From NCBI GenBank assembly GCA_900073065.1, contig FJOG01000011.1, positions 884,882 to 948,881 on the forward strand: a DNA stretch of 64,000 nucleotides, in the 5' to 3' direction. This stretch comes from Phialocephala subalpina (lineage: Eukaryota; Ascomycota; Leotiomycetes; Helotiales; Mollisiaceae). Shown one piece after another: positions 11,251 to 22,842 of this stretch. Each line of letters opens with the position of its first letter. Position 1 is the first letter of the stretch. Under the pieces are notes generated by a model. It was not told the DNA's origin. It saw nothing but the letters and a program-made list of their open reading frames with translations, and searched no databases. The translations under genes were made by a program, and so were the position numbers.

Positions 11251-13359
11251 ATGGCCTCACGACAGGAGGAAGAAGTGACCTTGGTAGATAACTTCATCAG
11301 CACCAAAGCCCCTCAGTTCCATAGTGCTTTTGCGGCCCCGTCGGAACTCAACCGATCGAGGATGCAGTACGAGCGTCCGGAAGTCCGCGACTTGAGGGAG
11401 ACGCTAGAATGTCACCAGCAGAAGGCCAGAAAATACGTGGATTTCACTCTCGACGTGAACAACTGTACCTGGGACCATGTACATGAGGAGTTGCGCAAGG
11501 CCCAGGCGAAGGCAGACGAGAGCGAGAAGCGTGGAAAGAATCCGATCAGAAAGGCGTGGCGCACAATCGGGGCCTCATCTAGTGTTCTTGCCCCAGGCCT
11601 AGCGGCTCTTCCTGATAGCCTATGCGCACTGAACGGAGGGCTTGCCGTGATATTCAGCGTGAGATCGCGCCTTGGTTGGAGCTACTTTGGATATATGCTA
11701 ATAGGACGTCACAGCTAGCTCGACACAGCGAGATGAACAGACGTAAAATCCTGGCGGCCTTTGGGGCCGTGCCCAACATCATTGAGATAGCCCGGAACAA
11801 GGCAGAGACATTCCCGATGGATAGCAAAAACCTAAAGAGCATCCAGCTTCATAAGAGTATCCAAGAGCTACAGGAAACACTCCTTCGGACTCTGCCAGTA
11901 TTAATAAACAAACTGATTCCTGGCACTTTCCGTAAGAACACGACGAAAAGCCTGCACAAGGAGAATCATGTAGCTAACGCTAGCTACAGTCAACGCGTGG
12001 AAGAGTCCATTCGGTGGCTGGCAGATCGACAAACTTCTCGACGCAGTGTCGGGGTGTGCTGAATCAGTCCGACTATGCGCCGAAAGCATCATAGAGGAGC
12101 TGATCGTGAGTAGTTATTCGGCGTCCATGACCATACAGTTGCAGTTGGATGAAGTTCTCCGGCAGCAGAGAATGATGCAGGTGTCTATCGACGCGGCCCA
12201 TGGCAAGACGCATCTGCTACACTTTCTCATGGAACAGCTGAGTATGTCAACCCCAACTTCAGTTCATGGAGTTCATCTCCGATCTGGCTGACACAATCTC
12301 CTCCCAGATTTCAACACAGCAGGCGTTCTTCCTGGCAGGGACATGTCAGAGATGGGCACAGCGCTCCCTGGGTACACGCCTGAGGACTTGCTGATAATAA
12401 TCAATGTCAATCACCTTCAAATCAGTAATGATGCGTCGACTGTAGTGCGAAGAGGCCACACGCTTGCCTCGGCAGACGTCGGGCGTGCAGCGGACATGAT
12501 CATGGAGCCTCAAGTGAAAGAGCTTCTGACCAACCCTGGCCCAGGTGTCGTCGCCATCGACGGCCATTTCGACCGCACGCAAATGGGAAAGATTAGCCCG
12601 TTGTCGTATATATGCGCCATGCTCTCGCAAGCTCTGCGACAGCAATCCCAGCAATATGCTGCGTCCTTTGGATTGGGCTCGCCAATTTCAACGTCAACGC
12701 AACCCGAGAAGGGAGCATCCTGTGATATCGTTCTGGAATATTTCTGCGCTCTGCACACCGCAGACAGCGACGACCTACGGGGCCCGCAGGGGTTGGTGCG
12801 GTGTCTGACGACTCAATTAATACTGTCTATGGTGGCGAACGAGTGGATTGGCCATGCGGACGCCGTGCATCTGCCGCACCTGCGTGACGGCGAGGAAGAG
12901 CTGCTGGGGCAACGGAACTTGGATGCGGTCTGTCGCCTCTTCACAGCATTGATACACCTAGTCCCTCAGGGTGTGTCCATATACTGCCTGGTTGACGGCT
13001 GGTCGGCGTACGAGCGCGAGCAGCTGTGGCGGGCCGACTATGAAGTTGTGTTAAATGCATTCCGCGAGGCTGCTGATACCTCAAACTCCGACGACGGTAC
13101 TAACTTCAAGCTCCTCCTTACCAGCCCCACCGCGTGCCGTTGGCTCGGCGATTTTCTGATTCCGGGACAGAAGGTGTCGCTGCGGAATCGTGATGCTAGT
13201 GATGGGAACTGGCGAGGCTCTGGCAGAGGGGGCTTGATGGGGCTGGCGAGAGCGGCGACCATGTCTGACGCTAACAGTGGCTTTACGGGTGGATTCCCGG
13301 TGGATGAGTATAGCAGGGCCGGGATGGGAGAAGGCTATGATCGTAGATCATCGACTTAG
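11251..13359 (+). CDS. NLR/STAND-like protein with degenerate P-loop
   Basis: Four exons (11251-11658, 11715-11931, 11990-12241, 12308-13359) splice in frame to about 642 residues. Residues 1-280 are helical and look like the N-terminal domain of many fungal NACHT/ankyrin proteins (RKAWRTIGASSSVLAPGLAALP, then LNGGLAVIF and PVLINKLIPGTF); I associate this with DUF7708 from memory. A predicted NTPase-like core follows near residue 370: VVAIDGHFDRTQMGKIS occupies the Walker A position but lacks the G-x4-GK[ST] spacing, while SIYCLVDGWSAYE near residue 520 resembles a Walker B strand. There are no C-terminal ankyrin, WD40 or TPR repeats; the protein ends in a Gly-rich tail. It could be a non-catalytic partner of the divergently transcribed AAA+ ATPase. 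The function is inferred, the gene itself is well supported. Confidence 0.82.
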
Positions 13360-13487
13360 GTTAGAATCTTGTACGTCTTAAATACTAAGCTACCGTAGCA
13401 TGGTTCTGAAGAACCTAGTACTACCCGGCCTCCGACTTCAAATACTCTTCGTACCCCTGCGGATACTAAAATAGCTATTTAATACAT

Positions 13488-13537
13488 GCTCAGGCTTACT
13501 TAGCGTGTGCTCAGGCTAAAGCGGCAGATGCTCAGGC
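13488..13537 (+). repeat. Three near-copies of TGCTCAGGC
   Basis: The word TGCTCAGGC occurs three times within about 50 bp, spaced roughly 20 bp apart, between the NLR-like gene and phosphoesterase relic 3. The meaning is unknown; it may be a small tandem duplication. Confidence 0.45.
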
Positions 13538-14335
13538 CCAGAGACGGAAATGGAAAATGCCATGAGAACATTCTAGTGTGGTACTTCCTGTACCGAAATA
13601 TCGAAGAGTACAGGAGCCGAACTCTCCCGAAACCCTAAATTTGAAGTACTCTATTTGATACTCATTAAACTGCTCATCTTTCGTAGGCACACCACGATAC
13701 TCCTTACCATCTTGAGCCGTTCCACGAACCGTAGGAGCATGATGCGTCATGACAATAATCGTGTGATCAGGCTTATTCTCGCTAACCTCCAAAACACGCT
13801 GTCTTATTCAAGCAATCGACTTCTCATAACGAGCGTTATGAGCCTCCTTATCGTTATTCTTGGTCGTATCCCCATCACCAGTATCTTCATTCGCATCATC
13901 TCGAATCTTGGACCACATCCTACATCCGATGATCGTGATCTCGAAGTTGAACTGAGACTCCATATATCGAGGCTCTCTTCTTCAAGCACCGTGACCTTTC
14001 TATTCATTGCGATACCTCCATCGAAATTTTTTGAAATCGCTGGTCATGCCTTTCATCTCAGCTGTGCCTTTGGTATCTTCCCCTTCTCTGTCTTTCCCTA
14101 GTTTGAACTCATTGTTCCCAGCGATGAGGAATATGTGGTCAAAATCCTTGCCCTCCTTGGCGAGGAATTTGATATACGCTTCTTGGTGATCAAACCATTG
14201 TGTTGGACTGTTTATCTGGCCGATGTCTCCGGCTAAGAGGAGGAAGCGAGCGTTGTGAGGGAGAAGATTCTGTAATCTTGGGTCTGTTCGAGGTGGAGAT
14301 CGAATTGGATTTGGAAGCTGGATTTTCTGTGTTTC
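13532..14335 (-). pseudogene. Metallophosphoesterase copy 3, frameshifted
   Basis: Reading the minus strand, the family motifs appear in order but in different frames: FDLHLEQ, LLLAGDIGQI, FLIAGNNEFKLG (the catalytic GNHE has become GNNE), MNRKVTVLEEESLDI, then after frame shifts IIVMTHHAPTVRGT. The final frame stops at 13532, and no G-x-TH C-terminal domain follows, so the copy is truncated on the side facing the NLR-like gene. It is related to copies 1 and 2 but has its own lesions. It cannot encode an active enzyme. Its orientation is opposite to copy 2, so the two truncated ends face each other across the AAA+/NLR-like pair. Confidence 0.72.
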
Positions 14336-15781
14336 TCGGAACGGGTAGCTTGCTTTTTGTATACCGGTGGTTTGTAGATTAGGGTTTGTTCTTATTCCTG
14401 GTTTGCTACTGTATATGCCACGGCGTATGCCATGGCTATTGTCTTGCCTTCTGGGTGTTGTGTTGGACTCGAGAGAGGTGATGGCGATGGTGGAATTTGT
14501 TGATGGTGGTCTAAAATTTTTTTTTTTGCCCTTCATGCTTTTATTTAACCAGTATCTTGATTCCAAAGGATAAATGCAAGCAACCTATACGATTTGGACC
14601 TGAAATGATTTCGTTGAACAAAGAAACTTCAAACTTACTAGCTTGTCTTCGTAGTTACTTCCATTTGCGGCATAAACAATGATAGATTGCCAGTCGGTTT
14701 ACCTCCTGATAATTCCGACTATTCATTCATTCTTAGTACAATATCAGATCTAGACTAGTGCCTGCGTGGAAGTGTTTGCCCCTTTTCTACGCGGGCTCAT
14801 GTCACGTGAATGACTCAAAGTACATGCTGGAGTTTTTGAAAGGCAAGAGAGCCAAGTTTGAGAGGTATAAATTATTTGATCTTAATTAACTGGCATGATA
14901 GAGCACAGACCCCTCCTATAGCTCCTAGAGAGTTAATATGTTAACACGTAATATATGAAGACCGCTCTTTCTGCTTTCGGACTAGTACCTATCCGAAAGA
15001 GGTGAAGGCGGCCCTGCAGCCTCACTTCGCGGCTTAGCCCCCTCGACACAATGCAAAAATCTTCATCGTCCCCGATATGTGTTTCTCTCCACTTCACATT
15101 CCTGTCGGCAGTTCAAGGATTTCTTGGGGTCTCCAATATGCACACGATAACTCTGCGGGTATTGCGGGGAAGACTGCTGTGACTTCGAGATTCTGACCAC
15201 AAGGCTCTCACAACTCCCTCCAGCTACACCCAGCCTCGCAGATATATCGACGACACAACGGCTCTAAATGTCCGAAGGTTACCTGGAAACTAGAACGATA
15301 ACAGGTCGGATGGACCTTTGGATTATCCTTTCTTGAGTCTGTCAGCTGACGCGTCTCCCAGTGCTAGACCTACAGTCTCGTTGTTGGAAGCGTCACTTCC
15401 CGATTGCTCTTGCCGGTTGTGTGTGACTACTTGGACTCTGTGGTCTATCGACGAATGCTTCAATGCCACTACGACAATTTTCTTGAATTAAAACATTCTA
15501 GATCGGAAGTCAACACCTTCGAACACTCGAACACTCGAATACTCGAATATGCCAAACACACCTCGACACCCAGATATGTCCATCCTCAGTGTTTAGCTTA
15601 ATAGTCTCAGAAGTTTTCTCCTGCGCTGGGACAATCAACCTCATGATAGTCGCTATTGTCAACCCTTTACTGGTGTCACGGGCTCATGATGGCGCGTTCA
15701 ATGTGCTCTTCCAATTGTGGTATGTTGCATTTCCTCCAGTTAACTGCTTAGAAGATCTACCCCATCTGACGTGCCATAGAT
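14336..15781. other. About 1.4 kb without a clear gene
   Basis: It holds a poly-T run at about 14517-14527, then mixed-composition sequence with only short frames (15404-15601 and 15589-15789 on the plus strand). The second could be a 5' exon of the next gene because it ends right at that gene's start, but I see no similarity that proves it. Confidence 0.4.
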
Positions 15782-18099
15782 ATGAATGACCCCTGGACTT
15801 TGTCTTGTTACTCGCAGATGATCATCTTCCAGAATGACCACTCCAGATTATACCTTGTCTTCGAAGACCCATTGCATGCCCAGCAACAGGTGATTCAATC
15901 TTTGGCTCACCGCGTGGAGCTCGGCCTTGAGTACGAATATAACCTCCTCACACGACGAGCAGTCGTCTCGCGCCCTGTCTTTCTGCCTCAAGCGACGATC
16001 TCCGATCCATTCTGGGACCAATATCATGAAGCTCCCGAAGCGATGGACTCTCTGGACCTTGCCCTTCAGAACATTCATGCAGACACCGTACCAACAACTT
16101 CTCAGCCCGACTGTGCCGCTGCCGCCGCCTTTTCGTCTGAAGAGGTTACACAGTCTGGGCTTACGTCTCAACAGGAATCTACTCCCTTCTTGGATCTTGT
16201 GGAAGCATTCGGACTGCCTGAGAGACACTCTCAAGTTCATACTCAGTCGTTAGTACAGGACGATTATACGCACGAGCCAAAAGCACAACAAAACAATACG
16301 CCCTGTGATCTAAGAATTGATGCATCTCTAGAGGACGGGAGTCTTCAAGCTCTGTTAGCTCAGGAAGCAGAGATCCAGGCCGAGATTGCACGAACTCGAG
16401 CTGAGCTTGCAAGAACTCAAGCCAAGATTACACAAACCAAAGCCGAGATTGCGTCTCTGCAACTCGAGCAGACCTCCGATACCCCCACAATTCCACAAAG
16501 TAACCTATTCTATACAAGCTCCTCTTCGGACATACCACAGTACTCATACAAACCTCAAAGCAGGGCGACAAGCCGAGCCGGTTCCATCAGTAGTGTTCAA
16601 AGCAACCAAGGTCGTAGCCGAGTCGGCAAAATATTCAGCAGAGTTTCATCTTCTCGAAGTATAGAAGGCTCCATGTACTCCTGCTTTGATTCGAAATCGA
16701 CAGACACGTCCATATCCTCTCGCAGAAGCCGCCAAGCCATGGACAAGTTTGCAAAAGCGGCAATGAAGGCTGTCAAGGCCATTGGTGCTTGTTGGCGCTG
16801 CAAGCTTCTGAGGAAACAAGTAAGCTATGACGTATTTATTTCGAGCTTTCATTGACGCCTTCTAGTGCGACGATGACAGCCCCTGCGAATCCTGTCCAAC
16901 AAGCACGAAAAAGTCCGAATGGAAGCTCCTTGGTTGCAGGCGAGGCACATTAGAAGAAAACATGGCCCGGGTCGCACTATGCTCGAGGCCACATACTCTC
17001 CAAGTGGACATGGATGTAAAAAACTATGTAAAAGACTACGACGTCTCAGTTGAGGTCAATCGATTATCCCGATTGCGAGAAAAGAGAAGAGAAGTAGTGA
17101 TGCAGGATGAAAGGGGAGCTGCCCTCATAGGGACCTTGGACAGCTTTCTGCAGGCAGTCGATAACACTTTGATGGATGGTAATTGCACACCGTTCGCAGT
17201 CTCAACAGGAAATCAGTGTTCTATACAATTGAAGCCCCTAGATGAATGCGTCAGAAACATTATATGGGAATTGTCAGAATTCGACGGTCTGCTGGAGACT
17301 TTTCTCGGTGGCTTTACGATTGACTCGGTGACAGTTCTTTTGAGATCTGCGAGTCTATACCAAGCCAAGACCGAAGGTGTACGTACTGGCCCCATGACTG
17401 CTTTTGAGAAACAATAACTGACTTCGGACCGGACTTCTCTAGGATCAGCTCATTGCACAATCTTTGATATGTCTCAGGGACTGCCTTGAGATAATAAATC
17501 TAAAGACAAGTCTTGATGGATTTTGCCATATGTTTTGTTGCCAGTTCGAAGGTTCCGGAACCGTCGCTACTGGATGCTATGTCGAACCGATCGCAAGTCT
17601 CGACGCTAGTATGTCGAGATATATCGGTGAGCTTTCACGTGTCTTTTTCCAGAAAGAGAAAATGCGAAAAGTGAGGACGTGGTGGCTGTCCGTATTCTAC
17701 AGCCTATGCATTCAAAACTTTGTCAGACAGGTATTGCTTCAATTGCCAGCAGGTGTTAGGCGCGAGAACAAGTCAAATGGAGCGCAAGAATACCTCCATC
17801 TGGCACTTCGATTGTTTCTTGCGTATTCGCGCAAATACGACCCTCTAAGCCAAAAATCACAAAAGGATTTTGGAACTACGTCGATGAGTGAAGAGGATGT
17901 TCTATTTGACAACGAGATCACTGTCGCTCGTATGGCTGTGGCCTACGACTCATGGAAGTCAGTTGGGATCAAAAGTTCAAAGGATTATCTAAATTTACTC
18001 TTCGAAGATGAGGGACAAACGCTTCAGCTACGAGATAATGAGAACTCGGCGAGCGAGGCGTTCGACAAGCACAATCAAGAGCTCAAGGAGCTTCTTTAA
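15782..18099 (+). CDS. Fungal protein with central Zn2Cys6-like cluster
   Basis: Exons 15782-16819, 16866-17378 and 17443-18099 give about 735 residues. Residues 195-230 form a charged repeat (AEIARTRAELARTQAKITQ), likely a short coiled coil; residues 240-330 are Ser/Arg-rich. The cysteine pattern C337-x2-C340-x6-C347-x5-C353-x2-C356-x13-C370 resembles a Zn(II)2Cys6 cluster but lies mid-protein, with a long last spacer. An intron falls exactly before the third cysteine. The C-terminal half is helical and has no recognised enzyme motif. I recall similar fungal proteins annotated only as C6 zinc-finger domain proteins; whether this one binds DNA is unknown. The start at 15782 is the first ATG of the frame and could be extended by an upstream exon. 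Confidence 0.78.
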
Positions 18100-19313
18100 A
18101 GATCGGATGGATAATATTCTATCTATGAAGAATGTACAGCCAACAGCTTCTACAGAGCCGAAGTCACTCGATTACTTCGGAATTTTCAATGCCCCAGCCC
18201 TGCTTGGCCTTTGATACCGGCTAGGCTGGGCAGAGACGATCCATCGAATCACCATTTTAGCCAGCCCGCTTCTTAGTATAGCGCATCCCCACCGGAAGGC
18301 AATGCCGCTGAGCTACACCTCGTCCCATCGAAAGGCTTCTCCTTTCGTCGCCAACAGCTGGGCTCTTCGTCTCCCTCCGTATCTCCGGGAACTGAATAGT
18401 GGTCGGACTTGCTAGCTATTAGTTCCTCCTTTCCCGCCTCGGCAAGCTTCCGGCCCTGCTCCCGCCTCAACACCGGCACCTCCCAGCTCGGAGCTCAGGA
18501 CTTTCACGCCTTGCTAGATACCAACCACTAGTCGAAGACCTCAGCCCCGCCAGCACGACGGACGGCTCACTGCCCCGCCCCGCTTGTCATCTCCACAGCC
18601 GGTTCATCCACCGTCTTAGTCGCGCTTTCTCCTTTCCTCCCGAAAAGCGGGCGCACAAAGTCCAGGAATGGCTGGGAGATTGATACGCTGGATTCCTCGA
18701 TTGTCGGTGTGAGAGAGCTGGCATGGTTGATATGTTCATAAGACGAGTGTTGGAGATCACAGACACTGTGACTGGCTCGGACGTTCTGAGAAATTCAAGG
18801 GTGGTATAGGGAAGCTGGATTTTGTGGAGCTGGCTAGGGACAACAGTCAAATGATTCAACCAATCAAGTCTATATGTCTCATGTGATAGGTAGGGAGTGC
18901 CACAGGAAATTAAGAAAGACGTGCATACTGTCAAAATCATGCGTGCTGTCGTTTCGGGTCATCGTGGTATTGAGTCTCCCAAGGCCCCAGGGACCTTACA
19001 AGTGGCGAAGATGGCACGACTGCGCTGCCGAAGGCATTTGAGAGAGTGGGGAGCATTCTGGGACATGCTACCAAGCTTTGTAGAGAAGACGACATCTATT
19101 ACCGAGTAGTGTAGTGTGTACCCATCTACCAGTACCATCCTGTCTTATCCCATCCATGCATTGAATACTCCAAATTCATCGCCCAAACTTTTCTAATCAT
19201 CAATCTACGCCAGAGAAGCGAAAGAAAGAAAGATATAACTCCATGAACTTTCCCAAAAGCATCACGCCGAATCTTAGACAACGCCAGCACTCAATGAAAT
19301 CCTTCTCAACCCC
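18100..19313. other. About 1.2 kb without a supported gene
   Basis: Small frames on both strands (18273-18479 minus, 18587-18940 minus, 18897-19109 plus) have no recognisable domain. A tRNA-like D-arm sequence near 18276-18325 on the minus strand lacks a matching T arm. The last 150 bases are probably the 3' untranslated region of the trehalose phosphorylase gene. Confidence 0.45.
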
Positions 19314-21769
19314 TCAATCATAAACCCGACCAAGGCAGAAATCACGCGGCAACTGCTTCTCACCCTCCTTATACGGAAACCCAGCCTCATTTCTCGCCAA
19401 ATCGTTAACCCATCTTCCCTTCGGCACAATCCCCTTTCCATTAGCCCACTTATCAGCCAAGTAGAACCAACTCAACGCGTTGCCCACGGTACCAACTTCA
19501 TCACTGACGCTGACAGCTGCAAAGGCAGACATCTCAGCATAAAGCTTCTCATCAGTCCACAGATCAAGCAGATGCTTCGCAACAGCCTTCCAGTCTCCAG
19601 GCTCAACGAGGTAACCGTTCTTGCGGTGCTGGACTTGGAGTGGGATACCGCCGCAGTTGGTAGCGATGACAGGTTTGCCCTTGTGAATAGCTTCTGAGAC
19701 CTTGACTTCGAATCCCTCTCTAGTTGAGAGCTGGAGCACGATATGTGAAGCTGATAGAAGGGTATTGAGAAGTTGATCGTTAGGAGCCAAACGCATGACT
19801 GAGATGCTTGACAACAAATGCGGGAACCTGAGCTCGATTTGAGACATAGTCTGATCGTAAATCATAGTTCCGTCTGGATCGTCGACTGAGCCGTTACCGC
19901 AGATCACGAGTTGAGGAGGCTCGATCTTGGGGAAGTGTTTAGCGAGCTGACGGCGGAATTCGGCGTATGATTCGATGACGGTTGGAATTCCCTTTGCAGG
20001 GTCGAAGCGTGCGACTTGGACGATGTATTTCTTGAATGGCCAGCGGAGTTCGGTCATACGGATGGCGTGGCACTGCTCGTTATAGAGATGGCCGTAGTAG
20101 CCTTGGTCCCATTCGTTCATGTCTTTGTTCAGGCCATCCAGCCAGTCTGTAGTGGCCGGAAGGTATGCGACTTTGGCGGATGGGACGTTGGCGGGGACGA
20201 ATGAAGGGATGGGGTGGGAGATGAACATGTCGGCGTGTTGGATGTTGGACCAGAGGAATTGCCAGATGTCGGATTGGGGGGAGTTGGGGGTCATGGCGAG
20301 GTCGGATCGGATTTGGATGTGGCTGCGATAGAGTACTGGACGATTGGGCGTGATTTTCTTGATGAGTGGAATCAGACCTGGCATTTGGGGATCATCAATC
20401 TGTTCAGGTCAGCAAAGTTCGATGAGTTTCGTATAGAGATGACTTACAAAGATGACATCTGCTCCACCCTCTTCGGGTGGGATTAGAGGCCCGCCTGGTG
20501 AGAGCCAGTAACGCTTGGCATTATCCTCAATCCATTCTGTCAAGGTCTTCTTCTCCTCTGCGGTGATGAAGACACCTGGTTCGGCAACGCCTTGAAGGAT
20601 ATTGTGAACCGTCTTGGTAATACGAAAGACACCTGGCTTTGGCTTGGGTACATACCTAATCACAAGTGTTAGTGCTGAGGTAGAACAACAATAGATTGGG
20701 GATACATACCAAGTCAAGTCAACTCCCAGAACATTTGCTAGTCGGACCAGAGCGTGTCTCATTAAAGCCACTCCACCCCCTTGTGGCGTGCTACTGAAGA
20801 ACGCGATCTTGGTTCCCATCTTCTTCAATGAGATAACATAGTGTATCATGGCATCCCACGTGGGGGCGTCGCAGGTGGTCTTGAAGTCTTCGACCGAGAG
20901 AATGTGGACCTGCTCTCCGGCATCTACCTGAACAACTCCCCGGTATCCGACCTGCAAGATCGGGGCAAGACTTGGGCCAAAATGCCTGTCAAAGCATGTT
21001 AGTGCCAATCATACCACCGGGGCAAAAGCTAAGATTGGAAAGAGGGCTGTGGGGGTTCGGGTAGGGTGGTGCTCACATAATACATTTTCTTGCCATCGAG
21101 TCTGCTTGCTCATCGACACACTTTGCGCTCCAGAAAGCGCGGGCTCTCCTGGCTTCAGCTTCCTCGAGCTCTGGCAGATTCGCGATGGGAACAATGTCCA
21201 GTTCCAACCATAGTCTGGAGCATAGCTTCGGGGCTCGTGCTAGGAGTTCGTTTGGCAAGCCAGCACCCACAAACTTGGCGAGATTGTTGTGTTCGTACGA
21301 CTCCAATTCCTTGACCACGTAATCCGCAATTCGGTCCTCTCCTTGTTCCAACCCCCCATTGAGTTCAACATTCTTGACGGAGAAATCGAGTAGGTAGGTA
21401 TTGTCGTGGACGGCAACTGCTACAACAGCAGTGTGGGAATCGCTAAAGACAGCTGAGATACCGGCGTAAAGGGTCTGAACGTGTTAGTTTGACTTTTTCA
21501 ATGTGTTCAAGCAGCAGTGTGCTACATACCGTAAGTGCTGGTGCAAAAGGTCCGTCTCGGGCTGCGAGTTGGCTGAGTCTTCGGGTACGATGAATGGATT
21601 GCTTTGCTTGAAAGTCGCGGCCATGCTTGAATGCCATCAGCGCGTAGACGTATGGGCGCAAACTCTTAGGAGTTCCTCGCAGAGGCGTAGGTACTCTGGA
21701 CGGCGGTGTAATGTCCCCTGCGACATGAGGATTACCTCCTAGTAGATGAAGAGGTTTGTTCTCGATCAT
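19314..21769 (-). CDS. ccg-9: Trehalose phosphorylase (GT4), ccg-9 type
   Basis: Five exons (21769-21530, 21474-21077, 20985-20710, 20655-20448, 20399-19314) splice cleanly to 735 residues, about the usual family length. The enzyme interconverts trehalose plus phosphate with glucose 1-phosphate plus glucose in the cytosol and is linked to stress tolerance and conidiation. The N-terminal third is the family-specific region; the catalytic part has GGGVALMRHALVRL in the first Rossmann fold, and FKKYIVQVARFDPAKG, QLVICGNG and STREGFEVKVSEAIHKGKPV in the second. The last carries the E-x7-E motif of retaining GT-B enzymes, and NCGGIPLQV follows. The symbol is taken from the Neurospora clock-controlled gene for this family. 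No break or missing motif is seen. Clock control cannot be judged from the sequence. Confidence 0.93.
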
Positions 21770-22842
21770 GATGATTGCTGCTTGTCTTTGTAAAAGAAAG
21801 TAGTGAAATGACTGAGCTTGGACTTGAGAGTCTGCTTGAGGGTTCTCTACTTATCCTTTTGTTGTTGAAGACTTGTGGAAAGTAGAGCGACACTGACCGT
21901 CGAGCGATGGGGTTACACACAAGGTTTGTGGCCCAAAGCTGTGTGCCAACCAAAGAAATTACTTGTTAGTGGTACGGTATGTCGGCTGTTAACTTGGCAC
22001 ACTCCTTCCCGTCGAATGTCACATCTCGGATTCCGGCGCAGCCAAGGGCGAATTTGGTGGTGGCAAGAGCTGAGGCCGAAGTCCCTTGGTCAGTGTCAGG
22101 CCACTTTTTGGACGCAGCCTCGTGTGGGGAAAGGAAAGAGACCACCAGCCTCGTGGGAGGGCTTCAGAATTTGTCCAATCATTCAGCAATGGCGTTATAC
22201 GGAGGTATCTCGCCGGGGGTCATGGCTCCACTGCAGGGTCGTTCCAATTTTCCTCACGACCAGCTGCTTGAACGGGGTCCGACCTCGTGGTAGATGCACT
22301 GGGCCTGGGACCGTGGGGGTAATAATAGATGGATTACTATCCATGTCAGGCAGTGGCTTGTCCGTGTGAGGTCTTTCCATTCTGGCAAACTCAGCACAAG
22401 TTTTCGATGCTTGGGACCATGACTCTTTGGACAGGTGACCATTCAGCCACTCTGCCACTCTGCAACTCTTCACAGCATTTCTTCTGTCCGCCTCTCGTTC
22501 ATAGCCACTGCCTCGGTCCATCCATTGAAATCATGTGTAAATCCACACGAGATGTCCTTGACCACAACCCATCTATATGTATCACTCTCAAGTCCTCTTT
22601 GAAGTCCCGCTTCTCCAACTCCTAATCCATAGCCATTCTCAGCATAATTTAGCTTGCTTCTCTTCCGAACATGTCGTATTCTGTACCAATAATATATCTC
22701 CAAGATGGCAGATGGTTCTTGTGTGCATACCTGACGCTGAGCAGGGGATCTCGAATGTCCTGATTTGGCTGGATATAGGTTCGCCCCCACAAGTGTCCTC
22801 AGACTTTCAGGAAATTCATGACATTATCAATTCGGCGCGGCC
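21770..22842. other. Upstream region of trehalose phosphorylase
   Basis: About 1.1 kb with several short frames on both strands (for example 21875-22369 plus, 22195-22521 minus). None shows a domain or a plausible exon structure. It should contain the trehalose phosphorylase promoter near its left edge. Confidence 0.4.

Noticed and set aside
12108..12140. Possible 33-base intron (GTGAGT...ACAG) in the NLR-like gene
   Set aside because: It is too short for a fungal spliceosomal intron, and the sequence is open and in frame if retained.
18276..18325. tRNA-like sequence on the minus strand (GTAGCTCAGCGG, resembling a D arm / A box)
   Set aside because: No B box or T-loop (GGTTCGANNCC) follows at the right distance and no acceptor stem pairs, so it is at most a fragment.
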